Source: a virus
IMG/VR virus record: IMGVR_UViG_3300042874_000042
Span: 1-36,309 of that record
Length of the DNA: 36,309 bases
Direction: 5' to 3' (one strand)
Shown: piece after piece, positions 1 to 7,397 of the stretch
Layout: the number at the start of each line of letters is the position of its first letter
Position numbering within the stretch: the stretch's first letter is position 1
The notes under the pieces: model-generated
What the model saw: the letters and a program-made list of their open reading frames with translations, nothing else
Told to the model about the DNA's origin: nothing
Database searches by the model: none
Translations under genes and position numbers: made by a program

Positions 1-52
1 CGTTAGTATATATCTTAGCAATATTACTCGGTATGTTAGCTAACTTTTTCAA
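1..52 (-). CDS. possible start of the next leftward gene (large terminase by position), partial
   Basis: A TTG codon at 52-50 opens a minus-strand frame that stays open to the left edge and overlaps the end of the small-terminase-like gene. It reads MKKLANIPSNIAKIYTN. Only 17 codons are visible, so no domain can be recognised. The large terminase normally follows the small one, and an overlapping start would suit this tightly packed operon. The start codon and the name are inference from position only. Confidence 0.2.
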   Translation of the reverse strand, partial: MKKLANIPSNIAKIYTN

Positions 53-398
53 TATAAGCGTAATTTAAATCTTTTGGAATTTCAAATTTATCTAAATTGA
101 AAGTCGTGTTTTGTTCTACCTTTTCGTAATAACCTCTCGCCCGACCTTGTGTTTTCAGAAAAAAGATTATAGCAGTTTTATCACCTTCTTTGATTAACTG
201 GATTAACTTACTTTCTGCAAAGTCTAAAAGGCTTTCTCTTTGTTCTTTTAACACATCATTAAGTTCAGGGTGCCGCTTAATGTAGTTTCTTATAGTTACC
301 TGCTCGCAACCAAGATTAACAGCCGCTTGACTTATAAAGCCTCTTGCAGCCGTTAGAGACGCTTTAATTTGTTCTACTGAAAATTTTTCTGCTGGCAT
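36..398 (-). CDS. terminase small subunit-like DNA-binding protein
   Basis: 120 residues. The N-terminal part (about residues 8-45) reads like a helix-turn-helix that skips or recognises a repeated site (KASLTAARGFISQAAVNLGC, then VTIRNYIKRHPEL). A helical middle follows, with the stretch LIQLIKEGDKTAIIFFLKTQ and then GRARGY. That layout, an HTH followed by an oligomerising helix with 'GDKTAIIFFLKT', is typical of phage small terminase subunits, which bind the packaging site and recruit the large subunit. It is the last complete gene of the leftward operon, 24 bp after the ParB-like gene, which is also where small terminases sit in related phages. The family call is by eye; a generic phage HTH regulator is the alternative. 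Confidence 0.6.
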   Translation of the reverse strand: MPAEKFSVEQIKASLTAARGFISQAAVNLGCEQVTIRNYIKRHPELNDVLKEQRESLLDFAESKLIQLIKEGDKTAIIFFLKTQGRARGYYEKVEQNTTFNLDKFEIPKDLNYAYIEKVS

Positions 399-422
399 AA
401 TTGTTATAGTCTATTAAAAAGT

Positions 423-974
423 TCATATATTTAAAAGGTTATAGACAGCGTCTTCATAACTTGTGCCGTGTTCAAGAAGAGCGTCTTTAACTTTATTGTA
501 ATCAGTTTCATTATAATTTAATGTTATCTTAAATGTAGGTTCTTTTGTTTTTGCTTCTTCTAATTCTGCAAAATCGAGTGATACAATTTCCCAATTTGCT
601 CCAAAGTCAAAATCATACTCTTCGTTCAACTCTTCAATTACATCAAAATCAAAATCAATACCGACCTTAGCAGTTTGATTGTCTGCTAATGCAAGGTCAC
701 GTCCTTTCTTGCTATTTATTGTAATATCTTTCCTTCTAACAGCAATAATTTCATTACCATCGGTTTCAATAACTCTAATTTTATCTAATCCAATTTGTCC
801 AGCAACTTCAACCACCCCGTTACCCGCAATAATATTATTATCTTTGTCAATTAGGATTGAGCGACCAGCCCCGAGCGTCTGTAAAGACTTCTCCAAAAGT
901 TTTAAACCTTTTGGAGTGTGCTTATTTGCGTTCTTATTATCAAAATGTAATTCGTTAATATTCATATTTTTCAT
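423..974 (-). CDS. ParB/Srx-like domain protein
   Basis: 183 residues. The start resembles phage ParB-fold proteins: LHFDNKNANKHTPKGLKLLE, followed by SLQTLGAGRSILIDKDNNII and AGNGVVEVAGQIGLDKIRVI. The usual GHRR-type motif of the ParB nuclease/CTPase fold is replaced by AGNGV-EVA, as in many phage members. The later part is acidic (FDFDVIEELNEEYDFDFG). Such proteins often sit immediately before terminase genes, with proposed roles in DNA processing or packaging, but the function is not established. A second in-frame ATG at 965 is an alternative start. No strong ribosome binding site separates the two. This is one of two ParB-like genes here; the other is at 29990-30724. Confidence 0.6.
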   Translation of the reverse strand: MKNMNINELHFDNKNANKHTPKGLKLLEKSLQTLGAGRSILIDKDNNIIAGNGVVEVAGQIGLDKIRVIETDGNEIIAVRRKDITINSKKGRDLALADNQTAKVGIDFDFDVIEELNEEYDFDFGANWEIVSLDFAELEEAKTKEPTFKITLNYNETDYNKVKDALLEHGTSYEDAVYNLLNI

Positions 975-1001
975 ATTAGAACGGACTTACGTAGTCATCT
1001 A

Positions 1002-1778
1002 CTACTTTTGGTTTTGGCTTGTTAAGTTTTCTGTTTTTTGCTTTTGACTTGGTGGAGCCACCGCCACCACTTTCTGAACCGCTTGCCATACATTACCTTT
1101 TATTATTTGGTGATTAATTGTCTTGAACTTATTCAAGACTTGTGTAAATAAAATATCATTAAAATTATATAATTCTTTATTATTTTCTATCATTATTTGT
1201 TCTACATTTGCGGAGGAACGTAAGTTTGCAGACCCGTGAATTACGATATTGTGTATTCCAGTTTTAAATATTATTATTTTAGTATGAACCGCCGTTATAG
1301 CAACTTGCAACCTATTATCAATATCCAGTTTATCATATAGATACTCGATTAGTCCGTGCCTTTCGTGCCCATAAAAGTATATTGATAAAATTAAATTTAG
1401 TTTCTTGATATAACCACTTTCCATTAAGTTATATAAACTATCAATATTGTTAGCATTCAACGAAAGTGTTGAAATAGTCATTTCGTCCACGATTATTTGT
1501 TTTTCTACTAATAGAGCCTCAATAAAATCACCGAAGACAAAAGTCCCATTTACAATGGCATAAATCCTTTCATTTGGCATTAAACTTACAACTTTTGCTA
1601 AATCTTTTGCATATTCATAATTAACGTATTTTTCTTTTAATTCTTTTATTGCAATAGGTTTTAATATCCTTGTTTCGAATTGTCTAATATCATTATGCTC
1701 TAAATTCAAATCGTCCATTTCAAAAGAAAATAAGTCATCGTCTATCTTGAAGTCTGCAAATCCAGCGTTAATATTCAT
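1002..1778 (-). CDS. phospholipase D-like (HKD) domain protein
   Basis: 258 residues. The recognisable piece is near residues 160-195: AVHTKIIIFKTG, then IVIHGSANLRSSANVEQ. This matches one PLD motif, HxK followed by GSxN, as found in PLD-fold nucleases and phosphodiesterases. Only one such motif is visible; PLD nucleases of this type act as dimers. The canonical aspartate of HxKxxxxD is not obvious, so catalytic activity is uncertain. The N-terminal 150 residues have no motif I recognise. The C-terminus is basic and glutamine-rich. The gene overlaps the end of the NinG-like gene by 11 bp and is followed by the ParB-like gene, so it belongs to the leftward head/packaging operon. Confidence 0.55.
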   Translation of the reverse strand: MNINAGFADFKIDDDLFSFEMDDLNLEHNDIRQFETRILKPIAIKELKEKYVNYEYAKDLAKVVSLMPNERIYAIVNGTFVFGDFIEALLVEKQIIVDEMTISTLSLNANNIDSLYNLMESGYIKKLNLILSIYFYGHERHGLIEYLYDKLDIDNRLQVAITAVHTKIIIFKTGIHNIVIHGSANLRSSANVEQIMIENNKELYNFNDILFTQVLNKFKTINHQIIKGNVWQAVQKVVAVAPPSQKQKTENLTSQNQK

Positions 1779-2154
1779 ATTTAATTATTTTTTTATAATG
1801 TTTAATCTTTTCTGAAAGTTCTTTATAATCAATCTTATAAAATGATTTACTTATATTAGTTAAGTCATTAAAACTTTCCTCACCTAATTCAATAAATAAA
1901 TTCTTAGTATAAGTATTTAGATTGCCTTTCAACAACATATTGCATTTATAGCATTGTGGTCGGCAATTATCCTCGTTCCAGCGAGTAGAGTAAAACCTTC
2001 TACTATGATAGTGACCGCATTGTAAGTCGCTCCAATGTAGTAACGTATTGCAAGTATAACACTCCGCATATCCATAAATATCAGCGTATTTTTGTCTAAT
2101 ATAAACGGAGAAAACCCTATCTAATTCTTTGATTATCTTTGATGTTAATTTCAT
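1768..2154 (-). CDS. ninG: NinG/Rap-like recombination nuclease
   Basis: 128 residues. It has the cysteine/histidine pattern of lambda NinG (Rap): CYTC near residue 37, then LQCGHYHSRRFYSTRW, then DNCRPQCYKCN and LKGNLNTYTK. NinG proteins are zinc-containing, structure-specific endonucleases that act on branched DNA during phage recombination. The length is shorter than lambda NinG because an N-terminal extension is absent. The ATG at 2154 follows AAGGAT, a plausible ribosome binding site. It is the first gene of the leftward operon, about 33 bp downstream of a TAATTTTG promoter element at 2187-2194. Finding NinG at the head of a terminase operon, not in the early recombination set, is slightly unusual. 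Confidence 0.75.
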   Translation of the reverse strand: MKLTSKIIKELDRVFSVYIRQKYADIYGYAECYTCNTLLHWSDLQCGHYHSRRFYSTRWNEDNCRPQCYKCNMLLKGNLNTYTKNLFIELGEESFNDLTNISKSFYKIDYKELSEKIKHYKKIIKYEY

Positions 2155-2186
2155 TAATCCTTAAATAATAACGTTCTTAGTCAAAA

Positions 2187-2194
2187 CAAAATTA
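2187..2194 (-). promoter_or_regulatory. leftward promoter -7 element (TAATTTTG)
   Basis: Read on the minus strand this is TAATTTTG, a full match to the Bacteroidota -7 consensus TAnnTTTG. It lies about 33 bp upstream of the NinG start. A clear TTTG element about 19 bp further upstream is not seen, only CTTTT, so the promoter may need an activator. It drives the leftward head/packaging operon if real. Confidence 0.5.
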
Positions 2195-2218
2195 ACATAT
2201 AAACAATTAATAAAAGAC

Positions 2219-2239
2219 TATTTAAGACATTATTTAAGA
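2219..2239. repeat. 12-bp-spaced direct repeat TATTTAAGA, candidate activator site
   Basis: TATTTAAGA occurs at 2219-2227 and again at 2231-2239, and an imperfect third AAGA lies one step to the left (TAAAAGA at 2211-2217). The pair ends directly against the TTTG at 2240-2243 of the rightward promoter and also lies upstream of the leftward one. That position suits a dimeric activator serving both late operons. The Mor-like protein at 34940-35212 is the candidate binder; this is inference. Confidence 0.4.
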
Positions 2240-2273
2240 TTTGAAAAAATGTTGCTACATTGTATTAATTTTG
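2240..2273 (+). promoter_or_regulatory. rightward late promoter candidate
   Basis: TAATTTTG at 2266-2273 matches the Bacteroidota -7 consensus. TTTG at 2240-2243 could be the -33 element, but the spacer is 22 bp, longer than the usual 19-20. Transcription would start near 2280, just before the ATG at 2300. This argues that the in-frame ATG at 2249, inside the promoter, is not the true start of the first gene. Confidence 0.5.
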
Positions 2274-2299
2274 TATTTGAAATACTAAAAGAAAAAATT

Positions 2300-3196
2300 A
2301 TGGATATTTGGGTTGATGTTTTTAGAGGTGGAACGCATACCGACAGCGGTGGCGACACACACGAATGGACTTCGGACGATTTAGATACTATTGTTAATTT
2401 ATACAACAATCAGGTTGAAGGTAATAAACACACAGCCCCAGTTGTGTTAGGACACCCTGAAACCGACTCGCCATCATTTGGGTGGGTTGAAAGTTTAAAG
2501 AAAGAAGGTTTGATATTAAAAGCCAAGTTAGTAGAATTGTCAGAGGATTTAATTAACGGCATTAAGCAAGGTGCTTATAAATTTCAATCAATAGCATTAT
2601 ATCCTAATTTGTTATTAAGGCACTTAGGAATATTAGGAGCAGTGCCTCCAGCGGTTAAAGGTTTAAAGCCATTGTCTGATTATTTCAGTGAAGGTGATTA
2701 CAAGGTAATTGAATTTGGCGAAGAGCATTTAACCATTGAAATAGTCCAAAAGTGGATGAAAGAGCGTTACGGCGAAGAAGAAGTTCAAACAATGATAAAA
2801 GATTTATTATTAATTAAAAAAGAGGAAGTTGTGATGGAACAACCAACAAACGAGGTTAAATATTCTGAAAAGGAATTTAACGAATTACAGACGAAAATCA
2901 AAGAATTAGAGAATAAGAACCAAAACGTTGAATTTGATTTATTCTTTAATGAGTTGCTGCGGGACGGATTTGTTATCCCAGCACAAAAGGAAATAGTAAA
3001 GTCGTTAATTAATCCTAATTATGAATTTAGTGAGGACGGCAAAACTATTAACAAATATTCAGTTATGGAAAAATTCATTAAGAGTTTTCCAAAACAAATT
3101 GAGTTCAATGAAATAGCAACGAAAGAAGTAGAATTAAAGTCTGAAACAGACGAACAAACAAAGGCTTTATTACAAGCAATTAGAGGGGGCAAATAA
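2300..3196 (+). CDS. Mu protein I-like capsid protease/scaffold
   Basis: 298 residues from the ATG at 2300, chosen over the ATG at 2249 because the promoter lies between them. The N-terminal half resembles phage Mu protein I proteases: VDVFRGGTHTDSGGDTHEWT, APVVLGHPETDSPSFGWVESL, then KFQSIALYPNLLLRHLGILG and AVPPAVKGL. These proteases cleave the internal scaffold during procapsid maturation. The C-terminal half from about residue 170 is charged and coiled-coil-like (EFNELQTKIKELENKNQNVE), as expected of a scaffold fused to or nested with the protease. Mu makes a separate scaffold from an internal start; an internal start here is possible but not evident. It is followed with a TAATG overlap by the decoration protein. 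Confidence 0.75.
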   Translation: MDIWVDVFRGGTHTDSGGDTHEWTSDDLDTIVNLYNNQVEGNKHTAPVVLGHPETDSPSFGWVESLKKEGLILKAKLVELSEDLINGIKQGAYKFQSIALYPNLLLRHLGILGAVPPAVKGLKPLSDYFSEGDYKVIEFGEEHLTIEIVQKWMKERYGEEEVQTMIKDLLLIKKEEVVMEQPTNEVKYSEKEFNELQTKIKELENKNQNVEFDLFFNELLRDGFVIPAQKEIVKSLINPNYEFSEDGKTINKYSVMEKFIKSFPKQIEFNEIATKEVELKSETDEQTKALLQAIRGGK

Positions 3197-3798
3197 TGTC
3201 AAGTTATGGAATTACAAACACTGGCACGTTAGGTGCTAAGAGTATTGAAGCGAGTGGCGACGCTTTATATAAAGTAAAAGGAACTATTTTAAGCGGTGAA
3301 GGCGAACTAACAGCAGGAACCGTTCTATCTTATGCTTATGATGGCACTAAGTATGTTAAATTTGGAGCAGCAGCCGTAACAGGTATTGCAGTAACATTTA
3401 CAATTGCAACTGATTTAGTTGGAAAAACGGCTCACGGATATAGTGATGATATGAAGATATATTTTTCAAGTGTAACTACTACTACTGGCGTTGCAACAAA
3501 CGCAATCTACTATATTAAAAATGTAACAGCTGATACGTTTCAAATAGCATTAACACCTGGCGGAGTTCCAATTGATTTAGCAACTGGTAACGGAACGGGA
3601 GTAATGGTTATTCCTGCTGATACAGACACGGATAACATTAAAGCGATATTAGTTGAAGATATAGACGCAACAAGTGCTGATGTAGAGGCAAACATATACG
3701 TTCACGGAAAGTTTATTTTAGATAATTTAACAGCGACTACTACATTAGCAGTTGGAGCATATAGTAACGGAAACTTAATTTTTATAGATGAGGCATAA
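3196..3798 (+). CDS. head decoration protein with inserted accessory domain
   Basis: 200 residues. The two ends look like a lambda gpD-type decoration protein: GAKSIEASGDALYKVKGTIL and ELTAGTVLSYAYDGTKYVKF at the start, then NIKAILVEDIDATSADVEAN and IYVHGKFILDNLT at the end. Between them (about residues 62-137) sits a separate beta-rich unit containing TAHGYSDDMKIYFSSV, NAIYYIKNVTADTFQIAL and LATGNGTGV. That unit resembles the small 'HG.s.Gd.v.f......P..l....Yyv.n.tantFqls' domain often annotated in phages as FCCH-like. Such an insert would be displayed on the capsid outside. Position between protease and major capsid protein supports the role. The start overlaps the protease stop (TAATG). 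Confidence 0.65.
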   Translation: MSSYGITNTGTLGAKSIEASGDALYKVKGTILSGEGELTAGTVLSYAYDGTKYVKFGAAAVTGIAVTFTIATDLVGKTAHGYSDDMKIYFSSVTTTTGVATNAIYYIKNVTADTFQIALTPGGVPIDLATGNGTGVMVIPADTDTDNIKAILVEDIDATSADVEANIYVHGKFILDNLTATTTLAVGAYSNGNLIFIDEA

Positions 3799-3800
3799 TA

Positions 3801-4820
3801 ATGGCTATTGATTTTTTAACAAACTGGCGAAGTTTAACGCAAGGCATAAATGATTTTGGGCAACAACCTACATTTCTAACTAAGAACGTATTTAAAGCGG
3901 TGGAGCCTCACGCTTCTGATGTTATTGATTGGGAGGTTTGGAGTAGAGCAAGTAAATTGGCTTCTTTTGTAGGTGATTACGATGACCCTATTCCGTCTTC
4001 AAAAGGGACTGGCATTGTTTATACGGCTAAAATTCCTAAGACTTCAAACATTAAGCATTTTACAGCAAAAGAATTATCTACATTCAAGAAATTAGCAGAC
4101 GCTGGATATATTGGAGATGTTTCTCAAAAACTAACAGCACAGGCTAATTATGTTAAAGATGAATTATATTCTGAACAATTAGCAGTAATTAGAACCCGTG
4201 AGTATATGATGGCTAAATTACTGGTTGAAGGCACTTTAACAATTGGAACAAATTCAATCACAATGAATTATGAAAGTAACAAACAAACTTTCACGTTAGG
4301 TGCTGGTTCTAAATGGTCGGATACTGGAATTAATCCATTAACAACGATTGATACTTACAAGAAAACAATAATGAAAAGAGCAAATGCAGTGCCTAATATT
4401 TGTTTATTGGGTTCAAATGCAGCCGCTTCTTTTGTATCAAACGCTGATGTAATGAAGGCACTTGACAATAATCAATACAAAACTGGAGCGTTGGACTTAA
4501 CGCAAGGTATGACCGAAGGCTCAGTAATTTACTTGGGAACTATTAGAGGCATTTCATTCTATGAATATGCTGGAGTTTATGACGATTCGGGTTCTCAAAC
4601 TGATATAATGAACGCTAACAAGATTTGTTTGCTTGCTACTGACGACTCATTTAGGTTGCATAAAGCCCCTATTGAGAAAACTGATGGAGTATTTACAGAC
4701 GATATTTATGTAAGAACGACCATCGACCCTAATGGCAACTGGAAGGCTTGGACAATTGAACAAAAGTCATTGCCGATAGTCCATAACAAGAACTTAGTAA
4801 TCAGTTCAACCGTGTTATAA
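3801..4820 (+). CDS. major capsid protein, lambda gpE-like
   Basis: 339 residues, a normal length for the lambda gpE family (341 in lambda). Landmarks are QPTFLTKNVFKAVEPHASDV near the start, a middle with EYMMAKLLVEGTL and WSDTGINPLTTIDTYKKTIM, PNICLLGSNAAASFVSNADV, and the C-terminal YVRTTIDPNGNWKAWTIEQ followed by SLPIVHNKNLVISS. The C-terminal 'P..W...E...SLPI...' pattern is characteristic of the family. It forms the icosahedral shell with the HK97 fold. It lies 2 bp after the decoration gene and is followed with a TAATG overlap by the gp36-like neck protein. Confidence 0.85.
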   Translation: MAIDFLTNWRSLTQGINDFGQQPTFLTKNVFKAVEPHASDVIDWEVWSRASKLASFVGDYDDPIPSSKGTGIVYTAKIPKTSNIKHFTAKELSTFKKLADAGYIGDVSQKLTAQANYVKDELYSEQLAVIRTREYMMAKLLVEGTLTIGTNSITMNYESNKQTFTLGAGSKWSDTGINPLTTIDTYKKTIMKRANAVPNICLLGSNAAASFVSNADVMKALDNNQYKTGALDLTQGMTEGSVIYLGTIRGISFYEYAGVYDDSGSQTDIMNANKICLLATDDSFRLHKAPIEKTDGVFTDDIYVRTTIDPNGNWKAWTIEQKSLPIVHNKNLVISSTVL

Positions 4821-5209
4821 TGTATATTACAGAAATAAATATGATTAGTTTATTAGGTGAGTCGATTGCAAGTCAATTAACAGACGACCAATTAGGCACT
4901 TATGTTAATACTTCTTTCCTTACTGATATTATAACTAATCAAACTGCATTAATGGATAATTATTTAAGAGGGAGATACACGCTCCCTCTTAGTAATTCCC
5001 ATTACATACTAACAAATATTTGTTTTATACTTACTAAATATGAACTTTACAAAAGAAGGAACGCCGTAACTGATAGAATGCAAGCGGAGCATTTAGAAGC
5101 AATGAAACAATTAAACGATTTACGGAAAGGGTTAATCATATTAGATGAAACTAATGTAAGTTTATTTTCTGCAAGTGAATTAGATACGGTATTTACTAAT
5201 GAATTATAG
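4820..5209 (+). CDS. gp36-like head-tail connector (DUF1320 family)
   Basis: 129 residues. The sequence MISLLGESIASQLTDDQ, then IITNQTALMDNYLRGRYTLP and LTNICFILTKYELYKRR follows the Mu gp36/DUF1320 pattern: an N-terminal D-D helix, Y-L-RGRY-LPL, then a helical tail. These proteins sit at the neck between portal ring and tail. The TAATG overlap with the capsid gene and the gp37-like gene after it give the gene order seen in Mu-like head modules. Confidence 0.7.
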   Translation: MYITEINMISLLGESIASQLTDDQLGTYVNTSFLTDIITNQTALMDNYLRGRYTLPLSNSHYILTNICFILTKYELYKRRNAVTDRMQAEHLEAMKQLNDLRKGLIILDETNVSLFSASELDTVFTNEL

Positions 5210-5591
5210 TGAAATTGAAAATAAGTTAGTTGAAAGGTTGAAAGAGTATCATAATTATGATATTTCAGTATTTCCAGACGACCCATCAGAATATATTTTA
5301 ACGCACCCAAACGCTGGAATAGTTGTTAAATTTGCTGGTAGTAGTTGGAACGCTCCGCAAATTATCCAACAAGCCCTTTTAATCCAATATGAAATTTACA
5401 TCATATCACGTATGAAAAGGCAAAAAACGTTGGACTTAATGGAAGAGGTTAGACAAACTTTAACTTCGGATTTTTTTATAGACAATTCAAGGTTTTATGT
5501 AACGGGTGAGAGTGAGTCCGAATATACGGACGGCACTTGGTATTATAAACTAAATTTAACATTACCATTTATATCATTACAAGGATATTAA
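5199..5591 (+). CDS. gp37-like neck/tail completion protein
   Basis: 130 residues. The start EIENKLVERLKEYHNYDISV and the later GIVVKFAGSSWNAPQIIQQA, YEIYIISRMKRQKTLDLME and the ending YYKLNLTLPFISLQGY resemble the Gp37/DUF1834 family of Mu-like phages, alpha/beta proteins at the head-tail joint. It overlaps the gp36-like gene by 11 bp. Its place directly after gp36 supports the call. After it the cluster turns to lysis genes, not to tail genes as in Mu. Confidence 0.6.
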   Translation: MNYSEIENKLVERLKEYHNYDISVFPDDPSEYILTHPNAGIVVKFAGSSWNAPQIIQQALLIQYEIYIISRMKRQKTLDLMEEVRQTLTSDFFIDNSRFYVTGESESEYTDGTWYYKLNLTLPFISLQGY

Positions 5592-5593
5592 AA

Positions 5594-5887
5594 ATGAAAG
5601 ATTTTTTTAACAAAATAACATCGGGCTGGGTAAATATTGTATTTGCCTTGTTTGGTTTAGTAGCAATAATTATTTTAGGATTAAACATCGTTGAAAGTTT
5701 TGATTTAATTTTAATATTAAATAAGATTTACAAGGCTGGTTTATTATTAGGATTATTTACAATATACAAAATGTTTTTTGCAAGCAAGGAGTTTGATAAT
5801 GATACGAAAATTTCTGAAAATCCTATTGCTGTTGCTCTTGATAGTGGTTTGCTTATCCTTGCCCTTGCAATCGCAATCGCTGACTAA
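5594..5887 (+). CDS. small membrane protein, holin candidate
   Basis: 97 residues with three hydrophobic segments: about 14-33 (VNIVFALFGLVAIIILGLNI), 46-64 (KAGLLLGLFTIYKMFF) and 79-95 (AVALDSGLLILALAIAIA). A short protein with two or three membrane segments just before a cell-wall hydrolase is the usual appearance of a holin, which permeabilises the inner membrane. The last 89 bp overlap the endolysin gene in another frame, so the two are translationally linked. There is no sequence family I recognise, so the role rests on topology and neighbours. Confidence 0.5.
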   Translation: MKDFFNKITSGWVNIVFALFGLVAIIILGLNIVESFDLILILNKIYKAGLLLGLFTIYKMFFASKEFDNDTKISENPIAVALDSGLLILALAIAIAD

Positions 5888-6368
5888 TGCTCAAAAGTAT
5901 ATAGGTCATACGGAATTAGGATATAATAGAAGTCCTCTTATAGATAAATGGAACAAACAGGCTGGAGCGAAAGCGGGTTCAAGTTGGTGTATGAGTTTCG
6001 TTTATGGGATACATTTAGAAACCTATTCAAAACCTATTCTTTACAAAACTGCAAGTTGTTCAAGACAATTACAAGTAAGTAATAAGATAGGTTCAAAGGT
6101 AAGAGTAATAAAGACTACATTAATAGGGTCGTATAATATAAAAGAGGGCTCTATATTCATAATGAAGCAAGGCAAATTCAGTGAAAAGAACATCGGGACG
6201 ATTTGGAATGGTCATACTGGATATATTGATTTAGATTGTGGTGATATGTGTATCACAATTGAAGGCAATACAAACAAAAGACTAACAAGGGAAAGCAAGG
6301 GCAGGGACGGAGTCTGGAAACTTGCAAGAAATAAACGAACATTTATAGCAATATTGGAATTACAATGA
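5799..6368 (+). CDS. secreted CHAP-like endolysin
   Basis: 189 residues from the ATG at 5799, which has a very good ribosome binding site (AAGGAG at 5786-5791, 7-nt spacer); the longer TTG start at 5778 is less likely. The N-terminus MIRKFLKILLLLLLIVVCLS followed by LPLQSQS is a signal peptide or signal-anchor. The enzyme part has NAQKYIGHTELGYNRSPLID, then SSWCMSFVYGIH (likely catalytic cysteine), NGHTGYIDLDCG (histidine) and IEGNTN, which is the Cys-His-Asn pattern of CHAP/NlpC-like peptidases that cut peptidoglycan. A secretion signal means export may use the host Sec pathway. The first 89 bp lie inside the holin-candidate gene. Confidence 0.7.
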   Translation: MIRKFLKILLLLLLIVVCLSLPLQSQSLTNAQKYIGHTELGYNRSPLIDKWNKQAGAKAGSSWCMSFVYGIHLETYSKPILYKTASCSRQLQVSNKIGSKVRVIKTTLIGSYNIKEGSIFIMKQGKFSEKNIGTIWNGHTGYIDLDCGDMCITIEGNTNKRLTRESKGRDGVWKLARNKRTFIAILELQ

Positions 6369-6667
6369 TAGAAAACATTTTATTTTGGGCTGGAACGAGT
6401 TTAATATTAGTTACTTTTATAGTGTTAGGGTTCTTATTGAAGAGTGCATTTATTTCATTTAGGAACGAACTCCAAGAATTGAAGCAAGTAATGAGTGCTA
6501 TATTAAACTTTATTTCAGCACAAAAAGAGAAAAACGAAAACATAATCAAAGAAGTCGGCGACTTATGGAATAAAGTTGATGAAATCGAGACAAAGCAAGA
6601 CAAATTTAGTGAAATCCTAAATAAAATAAAAGTATTACATTTCAGAAATCATAACGAGCAAATATGA
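6365..6667 (+). CDS. single-pass membrane protein with coiled coil
   Basis: 100 residues. A hydrophobic segment covers about residues 5-27 (ILFWAGTSLILVTFIVLGFL), and the rest is a charged heptad-like coiled coil (FRNELQELKQVMSAILNFIS; EVGDLWNKVDEIETKQDKFS). The start overlaps the endolysin stop (ATGA). One membrane anchor and a coiled coil inside a lysis cassette would fit an inner-membrane spanin, but no outer-membrane lipoprotein partner with a clear lipobox is seen next to it. No named family is recognised. Confidence 0.5.
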   Translation: MIENILFWAGTSLILVTFIVLGFLLKSAFISFRNELQELKQVMSAILNFISAQKEKNENIIKEVGDLWNKVDEIETKQDKFSEILNKIKVLHFRNHNEQI

Positions 6668-6942
6668 AAATATTAGGAAAAGAATATAATATCATAATGG
6701 TAAGTGATTATAATTTATTAACTGATAAACTGGGTTTGATAGATTATGCTACAAATACAATCTACTTGAAAGATAATCCAAACGAAGAGATAATGAAAGA
6801 AACGCTTTTGCACGAAGTAATACACGGCATTGAATTTGCATTAGGTTTGAATTTAACGGAACAGCAAGTAACAGCGTTAAGTAGTGGTTTATATGCAGTG
6901 GTTAAAGAGAATGGTTCTGATATAACGTTTGATTTTAAATGA
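6664..6942 (+). CDS. small HExxH metallopeptidase-like protein
   Basis: 92 residues. The motif LLHEVIHGIEFALGLNLTEQ near residues 47-66 contains HEVIH, a zinc-metallopeptidase HExxH core, followed by QVTALSSGLYAV where a third ligand could lie. The upstream stretch GLIDYATNTIYLKDNPNEE resembles the beta-hairpin before the HExxH helix in ImmA/IrrE or SprT-type minimal domains. Similar small proteins are common in phage genomes, sometimes near lysis or replication genes; substrate unknown. Its start and stop both overlap neighbours by ATGA, placing it within the lysis cassette. Confidence 0.55.
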   Translation: MKILGKEYNIIMVSDYNLLTDKLGLIDYATNTIYLKDNPNEEIMKETLLHEVIHGIEFALGLNLTEQQVTALSSGLYAVVKENGSDITFDFK

Positions 6943-7397
6943 AAAGAAATAACATATTGCAGACTATTAACATTATAGCAATCATTTTAATAATGGTTGC
7001 TATTGGTAATTATTTCTACAATAAGAAGCCTGAAACTATTTATTTAACAAAATATACAACTAAGATTGATACTATTGTTAAATTTAATACTGATACATTA
7101 ACTATCAAAATACCTACTTTAAAGACGCTTTACACGCATAAAATTGATACGATAATAATTACAGAGGCTTTTGAGAAATCGTTTGATACAACAACAGCAA
7201 ACGCTAAATTAGATGTAACGTATTACTTTCCGTCTGATACATTCAAAGTAAAGTTGCAAACAAAGATAACCGAAATATTAAGGACTGACACGATTAAGTA
7301 TGAGGTAATAGTCCCAAAGAAAGACGAATATTATTACTGGCGATTAGGTGGTATGGCAGCAGCTGGTTTTATCTTAGGAGTAATAATAGCAAAATGA
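6939..7397 (+). CDS. membrane protein with hydrophobic segments at both ends
   Basis: 152 residues. Segment one is about residues 8-26 (TINIIAIILIMVAIGNYFY) and segment two is at the extreme C-terminus (about 133-151: WRLGGMAAAGFILGVIIA). The region between is threonine-rich and predicted beta (YLTKYTTKIDTIVKFNTDTL), likely periplasmic. Proteins with this arrangement follow endolysins in several Bacteroidota phages and could bridge membranes like a spanin, but that is inference. The start overlaps the HExxH gene stop by ATGA, and the stop overlaps the methyltransferase start. Confidence 0.45.
   Translation: MKRNNILQTINIIAIILIMVAIGNYFYNKKPETIYLTKYTTKIDTIVKFNTDTLTIKIPTLKTLYTHKIDTIIITEAFEKSFDTTTANAKLDVTYYFPSDTFKVKLQTKITEILRTDTIKYEVIVPKKDEYYYWRLGGMAAAGFILGVIIAK

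Noticed and set aside
679-1047. Plus-strand frame opposite the ParB-like gene
   Set aside because: It lies mainly antisense to the ParB-like gene, is low-complexity hydrophobic, and has no family resemblance.
2249-2299. Upstream start at 2249 for the protease gene
   Set aside because: The added 17 codons overlap the promoter -7 element at 2266-2273; the ATG at 2300 fits the protein family start better.
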